The notes under the pieces were generated by a model that did no database searches, had not been told where the DNA came from, and was given only the letters and a program-made list of their open reading frames with translations. A stretch of 22,001 bases of DNA from an uncultured Collinsella sp. (GTDB lineage Bacteria > Actinomycetota > Coriobacteriia > Coriobacteriales > Coriobacteriaceae): assembly GCA_900540945.1 (NCBI GenBank), contig UQHQ01000031.1, forward strand, positions 1 to 22,001, written 5' to 3'. Within the stretch, counting starts at the first letter, position 1. The number at the start of each line of letters is the position of its first letter. This document shows, piece after piece, positions 18,201 through 22,001 of this stretch. The position numbers and the translations under genes were made by a program.

Positions 18201-19064
18201 GGAACGAAGGCTCTGACCGGCCGCGACCTGGCCGAGGGTGAGTTCTTCTTCGACCTGAAGGACGCCGACGGTAACGTGGTGCAGACGGTGCAGAACGGCG
18301 CCGACGGCACGTTCGGCTTCGCGCCGCTGCAGCTGGACAAGGTGGGGACGTACGTCTACACCGTGTCCGAGCGGGCAGGGGCGACGGCGAACGGCGTCAC
18401 CTACGACACGACGGTCTTTACCGCGACGGTGACGGTGACGGAGAATGCGGAGACGCACGCGCTGGAGGCGCAGGTTGCCTACAGCAAGGGCGGCAAGGCT
18501 GCGGATGCGGTGGCGTTCAGCAACAGTTACGCGCCGGCCGCGACTGAGGTGAAGCTGGGGGCCTCCAAGGTGCTGAGCGGCGAGGACCTGAAGGAAGGGC
18601 AGTTCTCCTTCCAGCTGAAGGATGCCGACGGCAAGGTGCTGCAGACCGCAAAGAACGCGGCGGACGGCACGGTGGGCTTCGAGGCGATCTCGTACGACAA
18701 ACCCGGAACGTACGCCTACAGCATCTCCGAGGTGGACGACGGTCAGAAGAACGTGACGTACGACGCGGCCGAGCACCGGGTAACGGTGACGGTGACGGAC
18801 GACGGTGCGGGCCATCTGGTGGCGACGGTAACCTATGACGGCGCCGTGGCGCCGGTGTTCAAGAACACGTACACGCCGCCGACCACCCCGCCGACGGAGC
18901 CGCCCACCAATCCGCCGAGCAAGTCACCGGTGCCGAAGGAGGAGAAGCCGGGTCTGCCGTATACGGGCGATACCAGCTTGTCGCCGATGGCCCTGGGTGG
19001 CATCGCGGGCGGCGCGGTGGTGCTGATCGCCGCAGGCGTTATCCTGCGGCGCCGGAACCGGTAG
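9288..19064 (+). CDS. Giant LPXTG-anchored adhesin with 15 pilin isopeptide-linkage domains
   Basis: This 3258-residue cell-wall protein should project a binding head far from the cell. A hydrophobic signal core (51-68) ends near AEA at 71-73, with an unusually long region before it. A fibro-slime-like head follows (about 75-390; DDVWVFIDDVLVGDIGG), then SpaA/Cna-B-like domains (about 391-505 and 695-805) and a further Ig-like domain (about 946-1087). Fifteen pilin isopeptide-linkage repeats (about 1090-3195) come next, then a Pro-rich stalk, the sorting motif LPYTG (3223-3227), a hydrophobic segment and an RRRNR tail. Each repeat keeps a Lys near its start, a Glu in a Y-x-V-x-E strand and an Asn in F-x-N near its end, the triad that forms intramolecular isopeptide bonds in Spy0128-type pilins. 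The start at 9288 has an excellent binding site; ATG 9396 is an alternative without one. No sortase gene is adjacent. Confidence 0.93.
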   Translation: MQELREMTSRLVNIATGGCLSRELPGEHRPRERWSVMSCGRRRGLRSVSPYAIVLALAIALTASFFLPLRAEAAISDHTVPTISPSGTTINLFDYWVNPDNHLSVSGNGGINKNHRFQFKDQGASEELNRYTGGSWVCTGIVNNVLAGGYPKLTNRWEGESLGYLFDSSVQTGKISHMGVTGLLQAKGGYYEYDSSRNYAAYNANKNAFDVYNAAGVMQVGAEPHSVGQFFPFDAAKEVFKEEDGKLAPNGITSQNNGPLNHYFGLSMSSRFVQPKDGKTNAEKPMTFEFAGDDDVWVFIDDVLVGDIGGIHASAKLTIDFQTGQIKVNGSPDATLLRKFQEAGRGASGFTGNTFANGTSHTLKFFYLERGATNSNMKLKFNLVTVPESDIIKFDQDGGLVEGAQFALYKTDKSFADTTTNSEKLLGSGTTDANGQLTLTNKVDNGVINFDDLYSKDHNCRYYLLKETKVPEGHRSSLTATDGSMQFEYVPASDENGAGGVIINRGGMDADSSVWQSGAFAGSKETITAPSTVYKANDDLTKSNETVSPGSGILFAVVLKRDKSASTGINDPNNWYAVSGDPTKGYTLAKDQGKLGAIEAAKKDLYAFTLNTSGQYQVEIPYLPGDISKYYYLLSGDARKDAEYTVAIYYTTASSIADANTDNTVHVFSDDLPGDQVNFKRQFATHLLVTNIQNRLLVQKTDTEGNPVDGAKFGLYTDGQVTTDANGKVVLNGDQIPYDTLTTGSVSNPISLEGAGIFPCTSDGNTPLKNGTYFLKEVSAPKGFLLNDTLTKVIVDDYGVHADAGTADDGVSTFVGPGTLMKSLDQFGAEGDIDNTLTWIKGMRQTSDGVTDGGNLSWSDVDSAGAGDTVHLKYGANGRIYQYGPTEEGKPYRLETETGWIRMGITQDEQPKGTTSKGARADLRGMNLNALFTGATCVRVANEREASLEVTKKVDVPAGLTGNKDAKFTFKFTVPEGKTYKAAVFEKAGTASERRVGNVFDLTNGYSQTIKADETIRVYGLAKGDNYTVKELTGKDKMPAGYKLTGRKQGATDLKDAGDSVTGKIAKQNTDGTLAENNKLVFKNSYSVKPPVTLTGIRAQKVLQGREWTKADNFEIYLRAAKGTPMPEGYKNVSGVNGYVQVVKTVNNGDEFDFDKITYEKPGTYTYTVAERTPDEHDSSWLPGFGYSSAGYTVTVQVDDTGRGTLSEPVVTMARNDDGDGTHHDPAVPVDNKVAVFTNKFSTDTKTISFNAQKSYTDESGDNPLAAGKFTFELKALGGLANSALGAAPIKFNDLSYTVNANDAPMPAGGVTTAKNDGGGIAAFPQITFTAADQNTTYVYQVTERANSDASTTGGMTYDTTVYYAMVQNTLDDKGQLSSTATYWKADGTQLTDTGGYIPFKNTYTVAQTTSAPVNVQKTLAGRAWEQDDKFDFTLTPADDATMKAVNNKAVTQKKAADSDETGDLTTKVEIAGPGDAMRTTPFGAGDLVFTKPGVYTFKVNETKPTDANKTGIAYDGHTSTVTYTVTDLDKDGKHTGKLTATVAYDNSKATTQVDQKVTGAAAFTNIYAASGAYAGINVTKTMVGQPLENGVFPFAIEAMTYGGVTAPAPADGDRVFTNTEGEANKDGSQTATMSGKLSSLKFTQLSYNKTYVYKVAEHHSADGNGYTFDTACPGDAYVLIAVKPNPDNKGQLYTETTIVKGPGVTVLVADGGVDALTPAAIAALGDANYKQTVSSLDADAPAPTVPFKNEYGVTSVEYGAKAGLQIKKEFVGMGGVSRAFSFTVTPEDYQVEGQDGTKFTLTSADAAAKKLGITGGAETFKIPEMKLGDTKTVSLLPKGLQFTHDDVSNEYRRNVYQYRVEENVPKPVPAGYTYDKTVYTVEIAVSDNGDGTLKVETTVLNSDGKRVDYRKFDPGVSLEGNTVTILFENSYKADVSDELIPQVTKKVSGTESTDKEFSFTLAATSETKDKIAAGDLKADGLKGDTSSESKTTKGEITGKDGRTLDFSYMEFNKAGEYTFKLTEAHGEDDDPNTTGVQNAGWTMDDSTYTVTVKVEDKNAKLTVTGVAVKKDGDDKSETLEVKNRKVNLATFTNSYAAKGSVTLAAKKHFTGGALAGNDFSFALYKGDKAEGTPLETVTNDENGNITFQPINYTEAGDYEYTIKEVKGADPTVVYDGQKVKVKVSVTDNKNGTLGATATYDGDEAVPTFTNAKPTADATIEATKTLKGKDLTEGAFNFGLYDQAGNEVAKGANDRDGKVKLAVKNLNLGEYDYILKEVAGSDSTITYDSTAVKVHVSVKAEGDKAKATVTYDGKNDIPTFKNTYQPAETSVTLAAKKTYVKSDNTSAALKGGEFTFNLYKGDLTAEQLKGKQPIQTAKNGEDGTVTFPVINYTKAGEYKYTIVEKKGDLSHVTFDDTVHHAVVKVMDKAGKLDAAVTYDGDKADAPTFTNTYTAKGSVELTATKIVAVAPGFTHDTKLEGGEYTFELKDADGKVLDTTTNKADGTVKFTRDFELSDLDGAASKDFAYTIVEQKGAEAGMVYDNHALTYTVTVTDGGNGALNAKAIVTSTSGPETFTNTYQPAATGLALGAQKSYVKKDDNTPIVLKGGEFTFDVYEGNLTAEQLAGAKPVRTATNGADGSVGFDAFSYAKPGTHEYTIVERKGDLAYVTYDAAVHHAVVTVADNAGTLQASVAYDGTNATKPTFTNTYEAKATDSGAIALTKSVNVHDGSYQLKAGDFAFELVGSDGSVIQTQKNDAHGKVAFDKLTFDHAGTFTYTVREVQPTGDAPGVPGVTYTGKTYTLTYVVKDNNDGKLVVESSTVKPSEGTESGVTPNTMTFANSYQPGQTSYQISGTKVLENADPATTRTPADGEFTFALIDVATGQEIDRTTNVGKAFTFKAISYTATGSHAYQVKEVAGQDGTITYSDAVLDVTVNVTDDGSGQLTATANKTAADLTFTNTYTPTATTATITGTKALTGRDLAEGEFFFDLKDADGNVVQTVQNGADGTFGFAPLQLDKVGTYVYTVSERAGATANGVTYDTTVFTATVTVTENAETHALEAQVAYSKGGKAADAVAFSNSYAPAATEVKLGASKVLSGEDLKEGQFSFQLKDADGKVLQTAKNAADGTVGFEAISYDKPGTYAYSISEVDDGQKNVTYDAAEHRVTVTVTDDGAGHLVATVTYDGAVAPVFKNTYTPPTTPPTEPPTNPPSKSPVPKEEKPGLPYTGDTSLSPMALGGIAGGAVVLIAAGVILRRRNR
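12556..18872 (+). repeat. Coding tandem array of 15 pilin-type domains
   Basis: Domain ends, marked by F-x-N-x-Y or variants, fall near 13009, 13500, 13991, 14542, 15083, 15575, 15925, 16259, 16643, 17024, 17411, 17813, 18170, 18530 and 18872. The first six units are longer and more diverged (about 450-550 bp). The last nine are compact (about 335-400 bp) and more alike. Units 9 and 11 share long identical DNA blocks 768 bp apart. Unit 7 ends FTNAK and unit 1 FTNKF, keeping the Asn but losing the Tyr. Confidence 0.85.
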
Positions 19065-19093
19065 CTACGGCGGCCGAGAAGGGCTTTGATTGA

Positions 19094-19131
19094 GGGCGGG
19101 TGGTCGCAGGGCGCGGCCGCTCGCCCTTTTT
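19094..19131 (+). terminator. Terminator of the adhesin gene
   Basis: GGGCGGGTGG (19094-19103) pairs with CCGCTCGCCC (19117-19126), including two G-U pairs, around a 13-nt loop, and five T residues follow. It lies 30 bp after the adhesin stop. Confidence 0.8.
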
Positions 19132-19145
19132 GGTGAAAGGCTATG

Positions 19146-19474
19146 TTAACCCGCCGTTTGCACGTCCGGCTCCAGATGGAACTCGTACTCCGGCTCCATC
19201 ATCTTCTTCCGGATCTTTTCGTAGCGCCCGTCGTCGAGCTGCTCGCGCATGAGCGACGTCCTGTCCCCGACGCGTGCGGCCTCGCGCAGCCATCTGAACC
19301 ACATCAGGCAGCTGTGGAGCCTGCGGGTCGATACGCCCTTGAACCTCTCGAGGAAGTGGCCGAGCGAACCCTGCGCTTCAGCATCCTCTGGACCGTGTCC
19401 CGCTCGTACCCGGTGAGCCTGCCGTGGGTCCTCGGGACCGCCCTCGCGGCGCCCTTCCCGCCCTTTCCGGACAT
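19146..19474 (-). pseudogene. Degraded transposase remnant
   Basis: From the ATG at 19474 (minus), the frame begins MSGKGGKGAARAV and continues HGRLTGYERDTVQRMLKRRV, resembling the N-terminal helix-turn-helix of IS30-like transposases, then runs into a stop. In another frame (minus, ending 19146) the sequence GHFLERFKGVSTRRLHSC and a basic tail resembles a transposase C-terminus. The two parts together are only about 110 codons, so most of the gene and its catalytic core are deleted and the joint is frameshifted. I could not assign the IS family firmly and saw no clear terminal inverted repeats. It marks past mobile-element activity beside the adhesin. Confidence 0.5.
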
Positions 19475-19590
19475 GGCGTCCTCCGATCTCCCGGGGCCGG
19501 CCGATCCGGCCCTCAGGGTATCGGATTCCCAAATTTATCCGTATATGTGCGGATGAATGCGGGAGGCGTTCGGATGAAGTTGTATTCAAG

Positions 19591-19618
19591 GAAAGAGACT
19601 GACCCTTTGTCGCATTCC
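19591..19618 (-). repeat. Dispersed repeat family 1, copy C (inverted)
   Basis: Read on the minus strand it begins GGAATGCGACAAAGGGTCAG and continues into TCTCTTTC, matching copy A with about two mismatches over 25 bases. Its orientation is opposite to copy B, so the two bracket 9125-19590. Confidence 0.6.
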
Positions 19619-19811
19619 GTGCGGGTTATATGCAGGTATGCCTGCGCACGCTATCATGTATGGGTTAGACCGCAACTATGTACCTCATACGCGAAGGGAT
19701 GCGCATGTATCTGAAGATCGACATGTTCTAGCTGGGCTTACCCCCGCAGTGGCGCCTCGCGTCCCATCAATTCTGCCGATTTTCGCCTTCACGCATATAA
19801 AGGAGTCCGTC
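19619..19811 (+). promoter_or_regulatory. prfA upstream region with possible short leader peptide
   Basis: A small palindrome GCAGG-tatg-CCTGC lies at 19632-19645. A tiny frame at 19705-19731 encodes MYLKIDMF and is preceded by GAAGGGATG at binding-site distance; it could be a leader peptide or chance. A TATCAT at about 19650 could be a -10 box, but no good -35 was found. AAAGGAGT just before 19812 is a strong ribosome binding site for prfA. Confidence 0.3.
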
Positions 19812-20879
19812 ATGCGCGACAAGCTCGAAAAGATCATCAAGGCCTACGAGGAGCTCGAGAAGAAGCTTTCCGACCCGGCCGTCGCCTCCGATATCAAGGA
19901 GTTCACGCGTCTCAACAAGGAGTACGCGCACCAGTCCGACCTCATTGCCGCCTCGCGCGAGTACATCGGCGCGCTCGATGACATCGAGGCTGCCAAGGAA
20001 ATGCTGCACGATACCACCGATGCCGATGAGAAGGAGATGCTCCAGATGGACATCTCCGAAAACGAGGCCAAGCTCCCCCAGCTCGAGGAAGACATCAAGT
20101 ACATGCTCATCCCGAGCGACCCCAACGACGACAAGAACACCATCGTCGAGATCCGCTCCGCCGCCGGTGGCGACGAGGCGGCCATCTTTGCCGGCGACCT
20201 GTACAAGATGTATCAGCGCTTTTGCGAGTCGCGCGGCTGGAAGACCACCGTGCTCGACTCCAGCCCCAGCGAGGCCGGCGGCTTTAAGTCCATTGAGTTC
20301 AAGGTCGAGGGCGACCGCGTTTACTCCGTTATGAAGTACGAGTCCGGCGTGCACCGCGTTCAGCGCGTCCCCAAGACCGAGTCCCAGGGCCGCATTCAGA
20401 CCTCCACGGCTACCGTCGCCGTACTTCCCGAGGCTGAGGAAATCGACGTCCAGATCAACCAGTCCGACCTGCGCATCGACACCTACTGTGCCTCCGGCCC
20501 TGGCGGTCAGTGCGTTAACACCACCTACTCCGCCGTGCGCATCACCCACTTGCCCACCAACACCGTGGTGCAGTCGCAGGAGCAGCGCTCCCAGATTCAG
20601 AACCGCGAAGTCTGCATGCAGATGCTGCGCGCCCGTCTGTACGAGATGGAGCTCGAGAAGCAGCAGGCAGAGCTTGGTGCCGAGCGCCAGAGCCAGATCG
20701 GCCATGGCAACCGTTCCGAGAAGATCCGTACCTACAACCAGCCCCAGGACCGCGTGACCGATCACCGCATCGGTTTCAACTCCACCTACAACGGCGTCCT
20801 TCTGGGCGATCAGCTCGGCACCGTCATCGAGGCACTCGCCGCCGCCGAGCGAGCCGAGAAGCTGGCACAGGCCGTTTAA
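19812..20879 (+). CDS. prfA: Peptide chain release factor 1
   Basis: This 355-residue class I release factor reads UAG and UAA stop codons in the ribosomal A site and triggers peptide release. The codon-reading P-x-T motif is PKT (187-189, in VQRVPKTESQGR) and the catalytic GGQ is at 231-233. The length is typical. The residue after GGQ is Cys and the following stretch is VNTTYSAVR, where most RF1 proteins have His or Ser and then NTTDSA; this may be a lineage trait. The frame is open 58 codons upstream, but AAAGGAGT and homology favour 19812. PrmC, which methylates the GGQ glutamine, is encoded downstream. Confidence 0.97.
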   Translation: MRDKLEKIIKAYEELEKKLSDPAVASDIKEFTRLNKEYAHQSDLIAASREYIGALDDIEAAKEMLHDTTDADEKEMLQMDISENEAKLPQLEEDIKYMLIPSDPNDDKNTIVEIRSAAGGDEAAIFAGDLYKMYQRFCESRGWKTTVLDSSPSEAGGFKSIEFKVEGDRVYSVMKYESGVHRVQRVPKTESQGRIQTSTATVAVLPEAEEIDVQINQSDLRIDTYCASGPGGQCVNTTYSAVRITHLPTNTVVQSQEQRSQIQNREVCMQMLRARLYEMELEKQQAELGAERQSQIGHGNRSEKIRTYNQPQDRVTDHRIGFNSTYNGVLLGDQLGTVIEALAAAERAEKLAQAV

Positions 20880-20907
20880 GTTACGGCGTTTTACCAAACG
20901 CCGTAAC
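20880..20907 (+). terminator. Stop-proximal perfect 12-bp hairpin after prfA
   Basis: GTTACGGCGTTT-TACC-AAACGCCGTAAC starts at the base right after the TAA stop. It lacks a T-tract and is followed by TCGACGCTGC (20911-20920), as after the epimerase gene. It may be a 3'-end stabiliser or a non-canonical terminator. Confidence 0.6.
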
Positions 20908-20920
20908 GACTCGACGCTGC

Positions 20921-21018
20921 AAACGCCCCTAAGCGGCAATCTGACGTTCAATCGTCGGTCGCGTACCGAAGTACGCTTCCCTCCTCTTTCACGTCACCTT
21001 GCTCGCTTAGGGGCGTTT
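20921..21018. ncRNA. 98-nt nested hairpin element, candidate structured RNA or repeat
   Basis: A perfect 15-bp outer stem (20921-20935 with 21004-21018) is followed by a one-base bulge and a 4-bp stem (20936-20939 with 20999-21002). A 2x2 loop, a 6-bp stem (20942-20947 with 20991-20996), a 13x14-nt internal loop and a terminal 6-bp hairpin (20961-20976) come next. On the minus strand the tip is GCGUAC-UUCG-GUACGC, an exceptionally stable cUUCGg tetraloop, and one side of the internal loop is purine-rich (AGAGGAGGG). On the plus strand TTTT ends the element (21016-21019), so it could also terminate prfA transcription. Strand and function are undecided. Confidence 0.5.
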
Positions 21019-21053
21019 TCGCTGTCCGTCCTCTACCTGCGGCGCCTTGGATG

Positions 21054-21083
21054 TAGTCATTGGGGACGTTCTTAAATGACTAG
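21054..21083 (+). repeat. Dispersed repeat family 2, single unit
   Basis: TAGTCATTGGGGACGTTCTT followed by AAATGACTAG repeats one half of the element at 4536-4591. Its ends TAGTCATT and AATGACTA are complementary. Confidence 0.65.
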
Positions 21084-21398
21084 GTTGGGCACATTGCTTT
21101 GAGATGTTATTTAATCGGCTTTGATGGCCATTAAGCCGGCTACCTGCTCAAAGAAATTAGCGGCATTCATCTGCTATCGAAAATAATGCTCAAAAAATCG
21201 TCCAAGAAGTCGCGTGTCATTTTTTGATGCGTCGCGCGTCAAGTGATTTGGCAAGTTCTTGGTTAGATATTGGTCAGTTTTGGGTCAACCTTGCCAAAAG
21301 CTTGACGAATGCAGATTTAGACGTCGACGAATGAACACTTCAGGTGGGCTCCAAGCAAAATTCTGGGCTGATTCTCGATAATCGCCTTCAATCGTCCC
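21084..21398. other. AT-richer noncoding stretch with inverted repeats before prmC
   Basis: No gene is supported here. CTTTGAG (21097-21103) pairs with CTCAAAG (21147-21153) and encloses CGGCTT/AAGCCG (21116-21121 with 21133-21138), forming a nested hairpin. TTTGGCAAG (21247-21255) and CTTGCCAAA (21290-21298) are a perfect 9-bp inverted repeat whose 34-nt centre carries TTGG-rich direct repeats. The base composition is lower in GC than the neighbouring genes. Confidence 0.45.
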
Positions 21399-21425
21399 TT
21401 GCCAAGCGCTGGCCTCGCGTACAAT
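21399..21425 (+). promoter_or_regulatory. Candidate prmC promoter
   Basis: TTGCCA (21399-21404) and TACAAT (21420-21425) resemble sigma-70-type -35 and -10 boxes with a 15-bp spacer, slightly short of the usual 17. The start of transcription would lie about 40 bp before the prmC ATG. Confidence 0.4.
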
Positions 21426-21473
21426 CTGCTCCGACATTCGCGCGCCGTCCGGCGCTTAAGAGGGGAGGGCCCC

Positions 21474-22001
21474 ATGGCAAACGAGATTTGGACCATCAAG
21501 CGCTGTCTCGAGTGGACCAAGGAGTACCTGGCCGAGCGCGGCGAGGAGCACCCCCGTCTTTCTGCCGAGTGGCTGCTCTGCGCTGCCACGGGTTTGGCAC
21601 GCATCGACTTATATATGCGCATGGACGAGACGCTTAACGCGGCTCAGCTCGAGACCATGCACGCGGCCGTTGTTCGTCGCGCTAAAGGTGAACCGCTGCA
21701 GTACATCACCGGCAGCACGCAGTTTCGCATGATCGACGTCGCGTGCACCCCCGGCGTGCTCATTCCGCGTCCCGAGACCGAGATGCTCGTCGAGGAAGTC
21801 CTCAATTATCTGGATGCCGAGGTGCTGAGCCCCGAGGCTGCTGCCCGTCAGCGTGTTGAGCTGCCTTGGAACGATGAGGTCGAGGAGGCACGCAAGGCTG
21901 AGGCCGCGCTGGCAGACGAACGCGCGACCGCCGAGCGCCGTGCCGCCAACCTGACGGCCGCCGATGAGGCTGCGCTGGGGAGCGAGCTGCCGGCGCTCCC
22001 A
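21474..22001 (+). CDS. prmC: Release factor glutamine methyltransferase (3' end outside window)
   Basis: The first 176 codons are present. PrmC (HemK) transfers a methyl group from S-adenosylmethionine to the GGQ glutamine of release factors. The N-terminal helical domain ends in GEPLQYITGSTQFR (72-85), followed by TPGVLIPRPETE (92-103), both diagnostic of PrmC. In ordinary PrmC the SAM motif D-x-GTGSG follows about 20-30 residues after RPETE. Here more than 70 residues follow without it, the last 55 highly charged and Ala/Glu-rich (EEARKAEAALADERATAERR), so a lineage-specific insertion is likely. GGGGAGGG before the ATG is the binding site. The methyltransferase core must lie beyond the window. 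Confidence 0.93.
   Translation, partial: MANEIWTIKRCLEWTKEYLAERGEEHPRLSAEWLLCAATGLARIDLYMRMDETLNAAQLETMHAAVVRRAKGEPLQYITGSTQFRMIDVACTPGVLIPRPETEMLVEEVLNYLDAEVLSPEAAARQRVELPWNDEVEEARKAEAALADERATAERRAANLTAADEAALGSELPALP

Noticed and set aside
16152..18815. Two long minus-strand reading frames across the adhesin
   Set aside because: They lie antisense to the repeat-rich, high-GC coding frame, encode Arg/His/Val-rich low-complexity protein and have no recognisable domain; they are shadows of the codon pattern.
9288..19064. Sortase-assembled pilus locus
   Set aside because: No sortase gene or second pilin gene lies next to the adhesin in this window, so a stand-alone wall-anchored protein is the better call.
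19143..19556. Plus-strand 137-codon frame over the transposase remnant
   Set aside because: No domain is recognisable; the minus strand gives transposase-like segments in two frames.

Overview
The window looks like chromosomal DNA of a high-GC gut actinobacterium of the class Coriobacteriia, most likely Collinsella. This is an inference from base composition, from the sequence style of PrfA, PrmC and the ABC transporter, and from a large LPXTG surface protein built of pilin-type isopeptide domains. No database search was possible.

Layout. Positions 1-831 (minus) hold the N-terminal part of a COG1373-type AAA ATPase, running off the left edge. Its upstream region carries three evenly spaced 17-bp palindromes. 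Positions 1027-2280 (minus) encode an MFS efflux-type transporter. The divergent gap 2281-2539 holds two strong inverted repeats. Then come an unrecognised single-pass membrane protein (2540-3409) and a LacX-type aldose 1-epimerase (3523-4416), followed by two hairpins and a REP-like double repeat. Positions 4710-7602 are a three-gene amino-acid ABC uptake operon (Tat-type lipoprotein, permease, ATPase) that ends at a terminator. An M20 metallopeptidase follows (7675-9102).

Positions 9288-19064 encode a giant cell-wall-anchored adhesin of 3258 residues: signal peptide, fibro-slime-like head, SpaA/Cna-B domains, 15 tandem pilin isopeptide-linkage repeats, a Pro-rich stalk and an LPYTG sorting signal. 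A strong terminator and a broken transposase remnant follow. The stretch from the adhesin to the remnant is bracketed by inverted copies of a short dispersed repeat, which suggests an accessory segment placed between housekeeping genes.

The right end has prfA (release factor 1) and the start of prmC, whose product methylates the GGQ glutamine of release factors. The 594 bp between them are noncoding and unusually structured. They contain a stop-proximal hairpin, a 98-nt nested hairpin with a cUUCGg tetraloop on the minus strand, a REP-like half element and further inverted repeats. The strongest candidates for something undescribed are this 98-nt element, the operator-like triple palindrome before the AAA ATPase, and the dispersed repeat families.
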